Below are positions 20,133 through 30,156 of a DNA stretch of 64,000 bases, piece after piece. The notes under the pieces are model-generated. The model saw only the letters and a list, made by a program, of their open reading frames with translations, ran no database searches and had not been told where the DNA came from. This stretch comes from Mycobacteroides franklinii. GTDB lineage: Bacteria > Actinomycetota > Actinomycetes > Mycobacteriales > Mycobacteriaceae. The translations under genes were made by a program, and so were the position numbers. The stretch is from assembly GCF_002013895.1 (NCBI RefSeq), contig NZ_MAFQ01000007.1, positions 124,001 through 188,000 on the forward strand. The letters are read 5' to 3'. The stretch's first letter is position 1, and each line of letters starts with the position of its first letter.

Positions 20133-20637
20133 CCAGATCGGCGACCTTCAGCGATCCCATCGCCATCGAGAACGGCTTGATGCCGTACGCCCGCTGCGAG
20201 ATTTCCGTGCGCAGGCTGAGTTGCTGATCATCGCCGTCCGCGGTGACGGTCAGGTCGACGTCGACGGCGTGGGTCACTCCGTGCACGGTCAGCGGACCAT
20301 GCATGAGATATCCGGTGGCGTTCCGGGTGATCTTCTCGGCACGGAACTCAATAGTCGGAAACCGCTTGGCGTTCAGTGTCTTCAGCGCGTTCGAGCGCAC
20401 CATGGATTTCTCGGGTGGGGTCAGCGGCGTCAGGCCGCCCTCACCGCTGTCTACCCGCAATGAATGGACGTCCACGACGAGGACGGCCGATGACGGCCGA
20501 TCATCGGGCCCGTCGACGGAGATAGTCCAGGCGTCCATGACGATCGTCAGCCGGTGTCCCATCCGCGCCGCCGCCCCGGTGACGCCGGTGTGCAGGGTCA
20601 GGCTGCCGTTCTCGGGTCCAAGCGTCCAGGAACTCAC
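20095..20637 (-). CDS. YceI family protein
   Basis: 180 residues with the lipocalin-like YceI fold. Conserved features are the start [18 protein letters not shown], the IEFRAEKI strand near residue 97, and [16 protein letters not shown] near 114-129. Family members bind isoprenoid-type or other amphiphilic ligands, often in secreted form. This copy has no signal peptide, so it is probably cytoplasmic. The function is unknown. It converges with and overlaps the upstream winged-helix gene. It is divergent from thyX across a 67-base gap. Confidence 0.87.
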   Translation of the reverse strand: MSSWTLGPENGSLTLHTGVTGAAARMGHRLTIVMDAWTISVDGPDDRPSSAVLVVDVHSLRVDSGEGGLTPLTPPEKSMVRSNALKTLNAKRFPTIEFRAEKITRNATGYLMHGPLTVHGVTHAVDVDLTVTADGDDQQLSLRTEISQRAYGIKPFSMAMGSLKVADLVTVSFEGHRPAV

Positions 20638-20704
20638 GGGGCCGATGGTAGGCGGCGCTTATGGCGTTTCGGTGCGCGAGCCCGGCATCGATAGGGTGTT
20701 GCGC

Positions 20705-21457
20705 GTGGCTGAGATCGTGCCGCTGCGCGTGCAGCTGATAGCGAAGACCGACTTCATCGCACCTCCGGACATCGACTGGAGCACCGATGCGGACGGCGGA
20801 CCGGCGCTCGTCGAATTCGCCGGCCGGGCCTGTTACCAAAGCTGGTCCAAGCCGAACCCCCGTACCGCCACCAACGAGAGCTACCTGCGCCACGTCATCG
20901 AGGTGGGGCACCTGTCGGTGCTCGAACACGCCTCGGCGACGTTCTACATCACGGGCATCTCACGCTCCTGCACCCACGAACTGATCCGTCACCGTCACTT
21001 CTCGTACTCGCAGCTCTCGCAGCGGTTTGTCCCCGAGGACGACTCAAATGTGGTGCTGCCGCCCGCTGTCGAGGATGATCCGGAGCTGGTCGCGCTGCTG
21101 CGTAAGGCCACCGATGCCAGCCGCGCGGCATACGTCGAGCTGCTGGAGAAGCTGGAATCCACGCTGGCCGACGTGCCGAACGCCGTACTGCGGCGCAAGC
21201 AGGCGCGCCAGGCCGCCCGGTCGGTGCTGCCGAATGCCACCGAGACCAGGATCGTCGTCACCGGGAACTATCGGGCCTGGCGCCACTTCATCGCGATGCG
21301 CGCCAGCGAACACGCCGACGTGGAGATTCGGCGCCTGGCCATCGCCTGTCTGCGCCAGCTCAACGACCTGGCCCCATCCATCTTCGGTGACTTCGACATC
21401 GCGACCCTGGCCGACGGCACCGAGGTCGCGATCTCTCCGCTGGTCTACGAGGGATAG
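20705..21457 (+). CDS. thyX: Flavin-dependent thymidylate synthase (ThyX)
   Basis: Alternative thymidylate synthase that uses FAD and NADPH and releases tetrahydrofolate. From GTG 20705 the protein is 250 residues, matching mycobacterial ThyX. The signature RHR-x5-S-x2-SQR appears as [13 protein letters not shown] near residues 95-107. [14 protein letters not shown] near 68-81 contacts FAD, and [18 protein letters not shown] near 160-178 binds dUMP. Longer upstream open frame sequence overlaps the divergent yceI gene and is not coding. Together with thyA the cell has two unrelated routes to dTMP, a known mycobacterial feature. A 13-base tandem duplication covers its stop codon. Confidence 0.97.
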   Translation: MAEIVPLRVQLIAKTDFIAPPDIDWSTDADGGPALVEFAGRACYQSWSKPNPRTATNESYLRHVIEVGHLSVLEHASATFYITGISRSCTHELIRHRHFSYSQLSQRFVPEDDSNVVLPPAVEDDPELVALLRKATDASRAAYVELLEKLESTLADVPNAVLRRKQARQAARSVLPNATETRIVVTGNYRAWRHFIAMRASEHADVEIRRLAIACLRQLNDLAPSIFGDFDIATLADGTEVAISPLVYEG

Positions 21458-21473
21458 AACCGAGGGATAGAAC
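21448..21473 (+). repeat. 13-base perfect tandem duplication at the thyX stop
   Basis: CGAGGGATAGAAC occurs at 21448-21460 and again at 21461-21473. The first copy contains the final codons and stop of thyX, so the duplication leaves the protein unchanged. It extends the thyX-dapA spacer. Confidence 0.9.
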
Positions 21474-21491
21474 ACAACCGCCGGGGATTAA

Positions 21492-22415
<924 letters not shown>

Positions 22416-24107
22416 GTGGCCCTCACCCCACCCGAGAAGCTGCGTGCGCCCGGACCGCTCGCCGAGGGCGCGCTGCGTGTCACGGCATTGGGCGGCATCA
22501 GCGAAATCGGCCGCAACATGACGGTTTTCGAGCTACGCGGCCGTCTGCTGATAATCGACTGCGGAGTGCTCTTCCCGGGCCATGAAGAGCCGGGCGTGGA
22601 CCTGATCCTGCCGGACATACGCCATATCGAAGATCGCCTTGACGATGTCGAGGCGCTGGTGCTCACGCACGCCCACGAGGATCACATCGGGGCTATCCCG
22701 TTCCTGCTCAAGATGCGCCCCGACATCCCTGTCGTCGGTTCGGCGTTCACGCTGGCGCTGGTGGAGGCCAAGTGCCGGGAGCACCGCATCACCCCGCGGT
22801 TCGTGAAGGTCGCCGAGGGGCAGCGGTCCACCCACGGCGCCTTCGAATGCGAGTACTTCGCGGTCAACCACTCCATTCCCGATGCCCTGGCCATTGCCGT
22901 GCACACCGAGGCCGGGACCGTCCTGCACACCGGCGATATCAAGCTCGATCCGCTGCCCCCGGACCGTCGCCCGACCGACTTGCCGGGGCTGTCCGGCCTG
23001 GGCGACCGGGGCGTCGACTTGTTCCTCGTCGACTCCACCAACTCCGAGATTCCGGGTGTGGGTCCGTCGGAGAGCGAGATCGCCCCGACGCTCAACCGGC
23101 TTATCGAGACCGCCCGCGGCCGAGTGATCATCGCGTGTTTTGCGAGCAATGTGGCCCGGGTGCAACAGATCATCGACGCCTCGGTGGCGCACGGTCGCCG
23201 GGTCGCACTCGTGGGCCGGTCGATGGTGCGCAACATGGGTATCGCGCGTGATCTCGGTTTCCTCGATGTCGATGATCGTGACCTGATCAACATTGAGACC
23301 GCGAACGAGCTTGCGCCGCAACGGGTTGTGCTGATCACCACCGGTACCCAGGGCGAGCCGATGGCCGCGTTGTCCCGGATGGCCCGCGGTGACCATCGCC
23401 AGATAACCTTGACCACCGACGATTTGGTCATCCTGTCGTCATCATTGGTGCCCGGCAATGAAGAGGCCGTTTACGGCATCATCGATTCCCTCGCCAAGGT
23501 GGGCACTCGCGTGGTGACCAACACCCATGCGCGGGTCCACGTTTCGGGACACGCGTACGCCGGAGAGCTGCTGTATCTCTACAACGCGGTGCGGCCGCGC
23601 AATGTCATGCCGGTGCACGGCACCTGGCGGCACCTGCGTGCCAACGCGGGGCTCGCGGTCAAGACCGGCGTGGACGAAGACCGGATCGTGTTGGCAGAGA
23701 ACGGTGTCAGCGTCGACCTGCACAACGAGCGAGTGCGCATCTCGGGACGTGTTCCGGTGGGCAAGATGTTCGTCCACGGCTTGGTCGAGGGCGACGTCTC
23801 CGATGCCACCGTCGGGGAGCGGCTGGTCCTGAGCAACGGCGGATTCGTGGCGATCACGATTGTGGTGCGCAGCAACGGGCGTCTGGTGGGCAGGCCCGAA
23901 CTGTTCTCGCGCGGGTTCTCCGATGATGTCAAGGCGCTGGACCCGGTTACCGAGATGGTGATAGCGGAGTTGAATTCGCTTGCCGAACAGTCGGTCACCG
24001 ATACCGGCCGCATTGCGCAGGCCGTGCGCCGGGTGGTGGGCAAGTGGGTCGGCGAGACGTATCGGCGTCAGCCGATGATCGTGCCGACCGTGCTCACCGT
24101 CGATTAG
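22416..24107 (+). CDS. rnj: Ribonuclease J
   Basis: Metallo-beta-lactamase/beta-CASP ribonuclease with 5'-3' exonuclease and endonuclease activity in the family. 563 residues starting GTG immediately after dapA. The zinc-binding motif HAHEDHIG lies near residues 85-92. NHSIPDALAIAV and the LHTGDIKLD motif complete the metallo-beta-lactamase part. The beta-CASP insert starts near 220 (FLVDSTNSE). The late HVSGHAYAGEL and PVHGTWRHL segments carry the remaining ligands. A C-terminal domain runs from about 460 to 563. The dapA-rnj order is the mycobacterial norm. It converges with a methyltransferase gene, overlapping by 4 bases. Confidence 0.95.
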   Translation: MALTPPEKLRAPGPLAEGALRVTALGGISEIGRNMTVFELRGRLLIIDCGVLFPGHEEPGVDLILPDIRHIEDRLDDVEALVLTHAHEDHIGAIPFLLKMRPDIPVVGSAFTLALVEAKCREHRITPRFVKVAEGQRSTHGAFECEYFAVNHSIPDALAIAVHTEAGTVLHTGDIKLDPLPPDRRPTDLPGLSGLGDRGVDLFLVDSTNSEIPGVGPSESEIAPTLNRLIETARGRVIIACFASNVARVQQIIDASVAHGRRVALVGRSMVRNMGIARDLGFLDVDDRDLINIETANELAPQRVVLITTGTQGEPMAALSRMARGDHRQITLTTDDLVILSSSLVPGNEEAVYGIIDSLAKVGTRVVTNTHARVHVSGHAYAGELLYLYNAVRPRNVMPVHGTWRHLRANAGLAVKTGVDEDRIVLAENGVSVDLHNERVRISGRVPVGKMFVHGLVEGDVSDATVGERLVLSNGGFVAITIVVRSNGRLVGRPELFSRGFSDDVKALDPVTEMVIAELNSLAEQSVTDTGRIAQAVRRVVGKWVGETYRRQPMIVPTVLTVD

Positions 24108-24973
24108 GTTTTTTCGGCGAGTACGGTCCGTTCCAGCTCGGTGGTCGAGAGTCTGCGCCCGGCGGGCGTGAGATAGCGCTCCTGGAACTCGGGACCGCTG
24201 ACATCCTCCAGCACCCGCCAGCCGTATTCGGCGAGCAGCGGTGCCACCCCGCTCGGTGTCAGCCCGAACATCCACACCTGGCTGCGTACCCGAAACCGCT
24301 TGTACAGTATGGAATTTCCATAGAGATTGCTGCCGTCGATGAAGTCACGCTGCACGTAGGTAAAGGCCAGGCGGCTTCCGGGGGCGGCCGTGCGCAGGTA
24401 TGCGAGGGTGGCACGCACCGCTGTCTCCGGAATATATTGCGTGACACCCTCCCAGATGAAGAACGTGCAGTGTGAGGAGTCGTGCCCCGCGTGTTGTAGT
24501 GCTTCGGCGAGGTCGTCACGCTGAAAGTCCACCGGGACAAGACGGACCGACGCGGGCACGGCACCTAGCGCCCTCGTGATGGCCTGCTGTTTGAGCGCGA
24601 CATTGACGACCTGATCGACCTCGAACACCGGCGTCCGGGAGGTCCGCGCCAATCGGCATCCCCTGGTGTCCAGGCCGGCGCCCAGGTCGACGACGGCATC
24701 GACTGTCGCGGCGGCGAGTTGATCATCGATGTACCGCTTGCGGCAGACAAAGATCGACCAGGCGCCCTGCCCGCTGCGTTCGCCGAGCCTGATCAACCAG
24801 CGCCGTAGGGGTGTCCATGCGGTGGCACGGACCAGCCATCGCAGGCCGTTGGGCAGGATCCGTGCCGCCAGGTCGTCGTCGACGATCCGTGATCCGGGTG
24901 GTTCATGCTGTTCGATCGCGGCGATGGCCATGGGGCCAAAGGCGGTCTGGGCGGCCGGATTGGACGTGGGCAC
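24104..24973 (-). CDS. Class I SAM-dependent methyltransferase (leucine carboxyl methyltransferase-like)
   Basis: 289 residues from GTG 24973, which follows the upstream SDR stop by 2 bases. The SAM-binding motif VVDLGAGLDTRG lies near residues 94-105, preceded by RKRYIDDQL, as in the TIGR00027 group of mycobacterial methyltransferases. FEVDQ near 122, the acidic VPVDFQRDDL and the FIWEGVTQYI segment near 180 complete the fold. The substrate is unknown. The gene is the last of a three-gene minus-strand operon (monooxygenase-like, SDR, methyltransferase) corresponding to Rv2749-Rv2751 opposite rnj in M. tuberculosis. The open frame continues far upstream across the SDR gene but that part is a shadow. 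Confidence 0.85.
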   Translation of the reverse strand: MPTSNPAAQTAFGPMAIAAIEQHEPPGSRIVDDDLAARILPNGLRWLVRATAWTPLRRWLIRLGERSGQGAWSIFVCRKRYIDDQLAAATVDAVVDLGAGLDTRGCRLARTSRTPVFEVDQVVNVALKQQAITRALGAVPASVRLVPVDFQRDDLAEALQHAGHDSSHCTFFIWEGVTQYIPETAVRATLAYLRTAAPGSRLAFTYVQRDFIDGSNLYGNSILYKRFRVRSQVWMFGLTPSGVAPLLAEYGWRVLEDVSGPEFQERYLTPAGRRLSTTELERTVLAEKT

Positions 24974-24975
24974 GG

Positions 24976-25794
24976 CTACCGCCTGTTGGTGAATCCGGCA
25001 TCGACGGGAAGCGCGACGCCGGTGACGTACCGGGCGTCCTCGGAGACCAGCCAGGCCACGGCGTTGGCCATGTCCTCGGGCTCCATCAGAGTCACGGGCA
25101 AGGCATTTCCCGTGTCGGACATGCCATCCGGCCCTCCTTCGGCGAACAGCTTCTCCGTGACCGGATTGATCAGCATCGGCGTCGCTACGCCCGACGGGTG
25201 GATGGTGTTGACCCGAATATTGTGTGGTGCAAGCATATTGGCGTAGCTGCGCATCAGGCCTACCAGTCCGTGTTTGGCCGCGGTGTAGGCGAGCCCTCCC
25301 GGGTTGTCCATGACCATGCCGGTCAGCCCTGCCACCGAGCTGGTGAGCACGATGGAACCCCCGGCCCCGCGTTCCACCATGGATGGCCGCGCCACCTCGA
25401 TCGTGTGATACACCCCGGTCAGGTTGACATCGAGCACATCTCGCCAGCCGTCCTGGCCGCACTCGGGGGTGAGGGTGGCTATTCCGGCGTTCGCGACCAC
25501 GATGTCGACGGGCCCGAGGGCCTCGACTCCGGCATCGAACGCCGCCTGCAACGCGTCACGGTCCCGCACGTCGGTTTCGTGTGCGGAGATGGCACGCCCT
25601 AACGCGTCAACCTCTTTGACCGTGAGATTCAGATCCTCGGTATTGGCCATCGGGTACTCCACCGACGGGATCTGCGCACAGATGTCGACAGCGATGATGC
25701 CGGCTCCCTCGGAGGCCAGTTTGATCGCATGGGCACGGCCCTGACCACGCGCGGCGCCGGTGATGAAGGCGACCTTGCCGTCCAGCTTTCCCAT
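24976..25794 (-). CDS. Short-chain dehydrogenase, mycofactocin-coupled type
   Basis: 272 residues from ATG 25792-25794. [16 protein letters not shown] near residues 11-26 and the inserted [15 protein letters not shown] region near 43-57 are hallmarks of SDRs in the TIGR03971 group. These hold NAD tightly and depend on mycofactocin for redox turnover. Catalytic Ser is in LTSSVAG, Tyr and Lys in YTAAKHG near 160. [10 protein letters not shown] ends the protein. An earlier ATG 60 bases upstream would run into the ABM gene and is rejected. The start lies one base from the preceding ABM stop, so the three genes are co-translated. Confidence 0.88.
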   Translation of the reverse strand: MGKLDGKVAFITGAARGQGRAHAIKLASEGAGIIAVDICAQIPSVEYPMANTEDLNLTVKEVDALGRAISAHETDVRDRDALQAAFDAGVEALGPVDIVVANAGIATLTPECGQDGWRDVLDVNLTGVYHTIEVARPSMVERGAGGSIVLTSSVAGLTGMVMDNPGGLAYTAAKHGLVGLMRSYANMLAPHNIRVNTIHPSGVATPMLINPVTEKLFAEGGPDGMSDTGNALPVTLMEPEDMANAVAWLVSEDARYVTGVALPVDAGFTNRR

Positions 25795-25795
25795 C

Positions 25796-26107
25796 TCAGT
25801 GCACCAAGTCGCCCTTGGCCGGATCGCCTGCCGGGATAGGTTCGGCGACAACAATTTCCGGCGGCTGGCTCAGCAGCGGGCCCACCTTGGCGAACATGGC
25901 GGTGACGGCGGGCGCCTTGGCGTGCTCGGCGAGTGTCTCGCCGCTGGCCCAGGACTCCACGAAGACGAATCGATCCTGTGCCTCGTGCAGGCTGTAGAGG
26001 CTGCAGCCGGGCTCGTCGTGAACCTGGGGGATCGTTTCCAGGAGCGCGGCACGGACCTCGTCACGCTTGTCGGGCTGGGGATACAGGAACGCGACCACAG
26101 TGGGCAT
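25796..26107 (-). CDS. Antibiotic biosynthesis monooxygenase (ABM) domain protein
   Basis: 103-residue dimeric alpha-beta barrel protein. The ABM pattern is complete: [21 protein letters not shown], then [12 protein letters not shown] near residue 32, FVFVESWAS near 48, and a terminal [13 protein letters not shown] helix. Members include quinone-forming monooxygenases and heme-degrading enzymes, but there is no conserved heme ligand pattern here that would support the latter. It is the first gene of the minus-strand trio with an SDR and a methyltransferase. Confidence 0.85.
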   Translation of the reverse strand: MPTVVAFLYPQPDKRDEVRAALLETIPQVHDEPGCSLYSLHEAQDRFVFVESWASGETLAEHAKAPAVTAMFAKVGPLLSQPPEIVVAEPIPAGDPAKGDLVH

Positions 26108-26198
26108 GGAACACCTCTCGTCGTTGGGGGTGGATCGATTTCCACCGTACCGAAACGGAGCCGCGTCGATAGGCTGTGTGGGACATCAAGGGAGGGAC

Positions 26199-26780
26199 AT
26201 GACCGATCAGGGGCTGGCCGGTGGATTGCCGATCCGGACGGAGGTTGTTCTTACCGAGGACGTCCGCGCACAACTGACCAAGGGTGCGCTCCGGACGGTC
26301 GCGCGGTCGCGAGGTGTCTGGATTCTGCTGGCCCTGGCGGTCGTGTATGTGGCGTTCTTCTTCGTGTTCGTCGCGGTTCCCGCGGGGGTTGTCATCCTGG
26401 TTGTCGTCGTAGCCGCGGCGGCCCTGGTCGCGTCGAGAATTCGCTCCCGCATGCGTCTTTCCATGCAGGCGATACCAGCCGGGACGGTGCAGCGCGCCGA
26501 GTTCGGGGCGTCGGACTTCACCTTCTGGACATTGCGTCCGACGACGAATGCCCCACTCGGGCAATCTTTTCTGACAACACGGCTGATGGTCCTGCGCGAC
26601 TATGCCGAGATCAAGAACGTGGTGGTGAACGACAATGCCGTGGGAATCTTGTTCGCGGCCCGGCCGGGGACGCGTGAGGCGTTTTCGCGCCAGCTCGTTC
26701 CCGATCAGGCCCTGGCATTGATGTCGCGGTACACCAAGGTCAGCGGGAACTGGTCACCGCCGGCGGAACCGCCGAGTTGA
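26199..26780 (+). CDS. Membrane protein with YcxB-like C-terminal region
   Basis: 193 residues from ATG 26199, preceded by GGAGGGAC, a good ribosome-binding sequence. An in-frame ATG 132 bases upstream lies in the ABM promoter region and is rejected. Two adjacent transmembrane helices span about residues 45-86 (GVWILLALAVVYVAFFFVF and VVILVVVVAAAALV). The C-terminal soluble region (TTRLMVLRDYAEIKNVVVNDNAVGILFA, about 127-154) resembles the beta-rich YcxB-like domain. The function is unknown. The last 41 bases overlap a convergent TetR gene. Confidence 0.7.
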   Translation: MTDQGLAGGLPIRTEVVLTEDVRAQLTKGALRTVARSRGVWILLALAVVYVAFFFVFVAVPAGVVILVVVVAAAALVASRIRSRMRLSMQAIPAGTVQRAEFGASDFTFWTLRPTTNAPLGQSFLTTRLMVLRDYAEIKNVVVNDNAVGILFAARPGTREAFSRQLVPDQALALMSRYTKVSGNWSPPAEPPS

Positions 26781-27309
26781 TCCACAGGGAGTACTCGTCG
26801 AGCGCGGCGTTGAGCCGTTTGTGGTCCACGCGGGTGCCGATCTGCTGGGCACCGACCAGGATGCTGAAACCGATGCCTGCCAGAGTGTCGGCCCGGGCCG
26901 AGTCGAACCCGGCCTCGATGTAGTGCTTCGTGAGGTGCTGCTGCCGCACCTGGTCGACACGGTGTTGCGCCGCAGCGACGTAACGGTCGGCCGCGGCCCA
27001 GGCGCGGATCGCCTTCTCTACGTCATGATCAGCCTCGCGCGCAGCCTGTTCCAGCGCCGCGAGCCGCTCCTGCGGGTCTGCCACCGCGTCTACGCGCCGG
27101 CGTTGCGCGGTGGTCACATCGTTTTCCCAATAGTCGATGACGGCCTTGTAGAACTGGGCTCCGCTGCCGAAATGGTGATAGAGCGAGCCGGTTGTCACGC
27201 CGATCCGACGGCAGACGGCCGTCGTGGTCAGCGCGGACTTGCCGCCGACAGCCAGTAGTTCGAAGGCGGCAGTGAAGAAATCATCGCGGGAGACCTTCTC
27301 GGTCATCAC
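26740..27309 (-). CDS. TetR family transcriptional regulator
   Basis: 189 residues. The N-terminal helix-turn-helix includes AVCRRIGVTTGSLYHHFGS near residues 34-52, a classical TetR recognition region. The C-terminal ligand domain is Ala/Arg-rich with no recognisable family. A second Met immediately follows the first, so the start is ambiguous by one codon. The promoter lies between it and the secreted-protein gene at 27475. The target is unknown; the adjacent secreted protein or the overlapping YcxB-like gene are candidates. Confidence 0.85.
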   Translation of the reverse strand: MMTEKVSRDDFFTAAFELLAVGGKSALTTTAVCRRIGVTTGSLYHHFGSGAQFYKAVIDYWENDVTTAQRRRVDAVADPQERLAALEQAAREADHDVEKAIRAWAAADRYVAAAQHRVDQVRQQHLTKHYIEAGFDSARADTLAGIGFSILVGAQQIGTRVDHKRLNAALDEYSLWINSAVPPAVTSSR

Positions 27310-27474
27310 ACCACCATAGATGAACCTACGGAGTCATGGGCCGGAATTCCTAAAAGATAGCTGCGAGCCCCTGCTGAGAGGCTGCGGCGAACCGATGTGT
27401 GTATTATTTTCGAGGTAAGACCGCGTATGACGGACGTCATGCGGCGTCATTGGGAAACTGGGGAGAGGCAAGTC

Positions 27475-27978
27475 ATGTCGCGTAAATTGTTTGCGATGTT
27501 TGGTGCGGTGGCCGGTTTGGCGATGTCGGTGGGGGTGGCTTTGCCCGCTGCGGCGGACACGCCGAAGAATCCGTACCCGGACACCAGCAAATATGCCAAG
27601 CTCGACTTCGAGGGGTTCCGCATCGCTGACAAGCCCGGTCTGTGGTTCTCCACCCCGTTCGGGCTGGATTGTGGGATCTGGGAGGACAGCAGCTTCGGAT
27701 GTACCGGTGTCATTCCTGGCGCTCCCGGCGGTACCAATCAGATCGGGTGGTTCAGGGGAGATTCGGCGGCGCACTTCGACAACACCGCGCAGCCGCGGTT
27801 CTCGTCGGGGCAGGCACAACGCGTGCTGCCGGCCAACAACTACATCGAACTCGGCAGCACCCGTTGCGCCACGACACCGGACAACAACGTGTACTGCACT
27901 GGTGGCGGCAACTACGCGAGCTACTCGAACCAGTTCATGGTGTCGTCCGGCAAGACCTGGCTGGGAGCTCAGGGCTAG
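27475..27978 (+). CDS. Secreted protein with four conserved cysteines (paralogue 1)
   Basis: 167 residues from ATG 27475, preceded by GGGGAGAGGCA. Residues 1-26 form a signal peptide (hydrophobic core FGAVAGLAMSVGVALP, cleavage after AAA). The mature protein shares with the product at 29487 the motifs NPYPD, WFSTP-x-GL-x-C, SFGC, PGAP-x-GTNQ, AHFD, VYC and a C-terminal WLG. Four Cys are conserved, so two disulfides are likely. The family is found in mycobacteria but has no known function. The stop overlaps that of the convergent MpaB-like gene by 4 bases. Confidence 0.82.
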   Translation: MSRKLFAMFGAVAGLAMSVGVALPAAADTPKNPYPDTSKYAKLDFEGFRIADKPGLWFSTPFGLDCGIWEDSSFGCTGVIPGAPGGTNQIGWFRGDSAAHFDNTAQPRFSSGQAQRVLPANNYIELGSTRCATTPDNNVYCTGGGNYASYSNQFMVSSGKTWLGAQG

Positions 27979-29339
27979 GCACTGACACGTGGGGCGTGCG
28001 GCACCGGGCACCCCGCCGGTGTCGCCGCCGTCGTGTCGTGGTGGGTGTACGACGTGTCGTGCATCCCGCCCAGCTTGGCCAGCGCCTGATTGATCACCGT
28101 CGCCGACCACCACAACAGCTCGCCATTGCGTTGTTGCGCCCGGCGTTGCGCGCCCGGCAGCTTGTCGGTGAGCCGTCGCAGCTGAACGTTGGCGTGCACG
28201 GCCATTCCGGTGAGGGCCGTCCACGGCTGCAGCCGGGCGTCGTGCAGGGGAGTGGCGCGTACGAGCGCACGCACCAGGTCTTCGCCGCCGTAGTACGCGG
28301 CGACGCCGAGTACCGGGGTGAAAATCGCGCGCCCAAGCAAACCGGTAAAACCCTTGTCCACGAAGCCGAACGCCGCGCCCATCATGACATCGGTCCATTC
28401 GGAGGGGCCGCCGGCGTAGGCGACCATGTAGTCCATCGTCTCCATGCCCTCGGACACCGATTTCGGTATGAGTTCTTCGGCCACGCCGAAGACGTAGGCG
28501 ATGTACGCCCAATACATCACGGCGGCTTGGAGATCCGCGTCGGTGCGGGTACGTCCATGCTGGTGATCGATCAGCGGCGGAATGAGGCCGAACGTCATCG
28601 CGGCGCCCATCATCATCGAATTGGAGATCGGGTTCCCGTGGTGGGCGAATTGTTCGTCGCCCCAGGACCGTCGAAGTCCGGCGCGTACTTGTGCATGCAT
28701 CAGACGTACCCGGACCGTGTCCTTGAATGGCTGTGAGAAACGTTCCAGGGCACCGCGATAGGTCATCTTGCGGAACCACGCGGTGGTTTCCAGATTGCGG
28801 CGCAGGGTGTCGTTGACGAACCTTCCGGTCGCGCCGGTGGCATAGGCGACCTCGTCGCCCACAAAGGTGCCGAAGGTGTCTCCGAAGCCCATGCCGAACT
28901 TGGCGGCCAATGAGGAGTTGTTCCACAATTGGCGTCCGCGCTCCCAGAGTTCGGGGTCGTACCATGCGGGCGGGTTGTCGAGCTGCTCGAACAATGCGAC
29001 AAACTCCGCCGGCGGTTTCTCGATCGCGTCGATGCCATGGTCGAGGGCCTGGTTGAGCATCGCGCGGCCCTGACGGGCGGGCATCGTGCGGATGCGGTCC
29101 ACGACCGCGTCCATCAGCTCGTCGCCCTGCCACAAGTGATCGGCAAGCAGTCGGGTGCGTGGCGTCTCCCGGGGGATCTCGTGGAAGTCCATCCACGGCT
29201 GCAGGATGTCCCGGCGGGACTGGGTCCACATCGCATCGAATCGCAACCGGGCCGGTGCGGGGCGTAGATCCATGCCCGCCCGCCAGTAGTAGTCGTTGGG
29301 ATGTGTGTCGACAGTCGATAGGGCGTCGTTGCCACTCAT
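27975..29339 (-). CDS. Oxygenase MpaB family protein (DUF2236, rubber-oxygenase-like)
   Basis: 454 residues. The DUF2236 core includes TAWFRKMTY near residue 190 and the conserved RVRLMHAQVR segment near 213-222, which in latex-clearing-protein relatives lies beside the heme b site. WGDEQFAHHGNPISNS and GAAMTFGLIPP follow. No signal peptide is visible. By homology it may be a heme-dependent oxygenase acting on isoprenoid or other hydrophobic substrates; heme binding is not shown by the sequence alone. The gene is flanked on both sides by the two secreted Cys-rich paralogues on the other strand, with stops overlapping at its 3' end. Confidence 0.8.
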   Translation of the reverse strand: MSGNDALSTVDTHPNDYYWRAGMDLRPAPARLRFDAMWTQSRRDILQPWMDFHEIPRETPRTRLLADHLWQGDELMDAVVDRIRTMPARQGRAMLNQALDHGIDAIEKPPAEFVALFEQLDNPPAWYDPELWERGRQLWNNSSLAAKFGMGFGDTFGTFVGDEVAYATGATGRFVNDTLRRNLETTAWFRKMTYRGALERFSQPFKDTVRVRLMHAQVRAGLRRSWGDEQFAHHGNPISNSMMMGAAMTFGLIPPLIDHQHGRTRTDADLQAAVMYWAYIAYVFGVAEELIPKSVSEGMETMDYMVAYAGGPSEWTDVMMGAAFGFVDKGFTGLLGRAIFTPVLGVAAYYGGEDLVRALVRATPLHDARLQPWTALTGMAVHANVQLRRLTDKLPGAQRRAQQRNGELLWWSATVINQALAKLGGMHDTSYTHHDTTAATPAGCPVPHAPRVSA

Positions 29340-29486
29340 GGGGCAAGGCTAGCCAGTATCGAGGCATGTTGGCAACAGTCATTGTCAAGTGTCTGGCTGA
29401 TTTCCCTCCGCGGAGGCCGCAGCGCCAATAGAATCGGCCTCGCTATTTTGCTGACTCGGTAACCACGAATATCGGGAGGGGTTCGA

Positions 29487-30029
29487 ATGCGGCTGCTGAC
29501 TCGGTGGGCGGGCATCATCGCGCTGACGCTGGGACTTACCGCGGGATCGCTGGCATCCGCGCTGGCGGACCCGGATATCTCGGGGGACCCCAACCCTTAT
29601 CCGGACGTCAACAACACCACCAAGTTCAGGCAGGCCGACTTCGAGCAGTTCCTGCGTGATGACACCGACGGCGCCTGGTTCTCGACGCCGCGCGGGTTGA
29701 CCTGTGCGATCTGGATCGACGGGAGTTTCGGCTGCAACGGTTCGTTCCCTGGCGCGCCGGCCGGCACCAATCAGGTGGCGTGGTTTCCGGGGGATTGGCG
29801 CGCGCATTTCGACGCGACCGGCGAGAGGCTGTTTACTCCCGCGACACGCCCGCCGGTGCTCACGCCCGGTAACTACTTCAACTACCGCGCCGTCAAATGT
29901 GCTGTCACCAAGGACGAGGGTGTGTACTGCTTCCGCGGTCATTCGGCCAGCAGTTTCAATGGCGACCAGTTCTATATCGCGGCGAATCAGTCCTGGCTGG
30001 GCGAGACCAAGCCGCGCCCGGAGCGCTAG
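29487..30029 (+). CDS. Secreted protein with four conserved cysteines (paralogue 2)
   Basis: 180 residues from ATG 29487, preceded by GGGAGGGG. Residues 1-31 form a signal peptide (LTRWAGIIALTLGLTAG core, cleavage after ALA). The mature part aligns with the product at 27475 through NPYPD, WFSTPRGLTCAIW, GSFGCNG, PGAPAGTNQ, AHFDATG and VYC, with four Cys in the same positions. It carries a longer, charged C-terminus. The two genes probably arose by duplication on either side of the MpaB-like gene. Function unknown. Confidence 0.82.
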   Translation: MRLLTRWAGIIALTLGLTAGSLASALADPDISGDPNPYPDVNNTTKFRQADFEQFLRDDTDGAWFSTPRGLTCAIWIDGSFGCNGSFPGAPAGTNQVAWFPGDWRAHFDATGERLFTPATRPPVLTPGNYFNYRAVKCAVTKDEGVYCFRGHSASSFNGDQFYIAANQSWLGETKPRPER

Positions 30030-30156
30030 CTGCGATTCTCAGGTCACGAGACCGTCTCGGAGCGGCCTCGCGTAGGTGACAAAACATTTGCTTACTAGCG
30101 GTTTTGTCGGTGTTGCAGATGGTGCAGATGTGACTGTTGCGACTAGGCTGTCGCAT

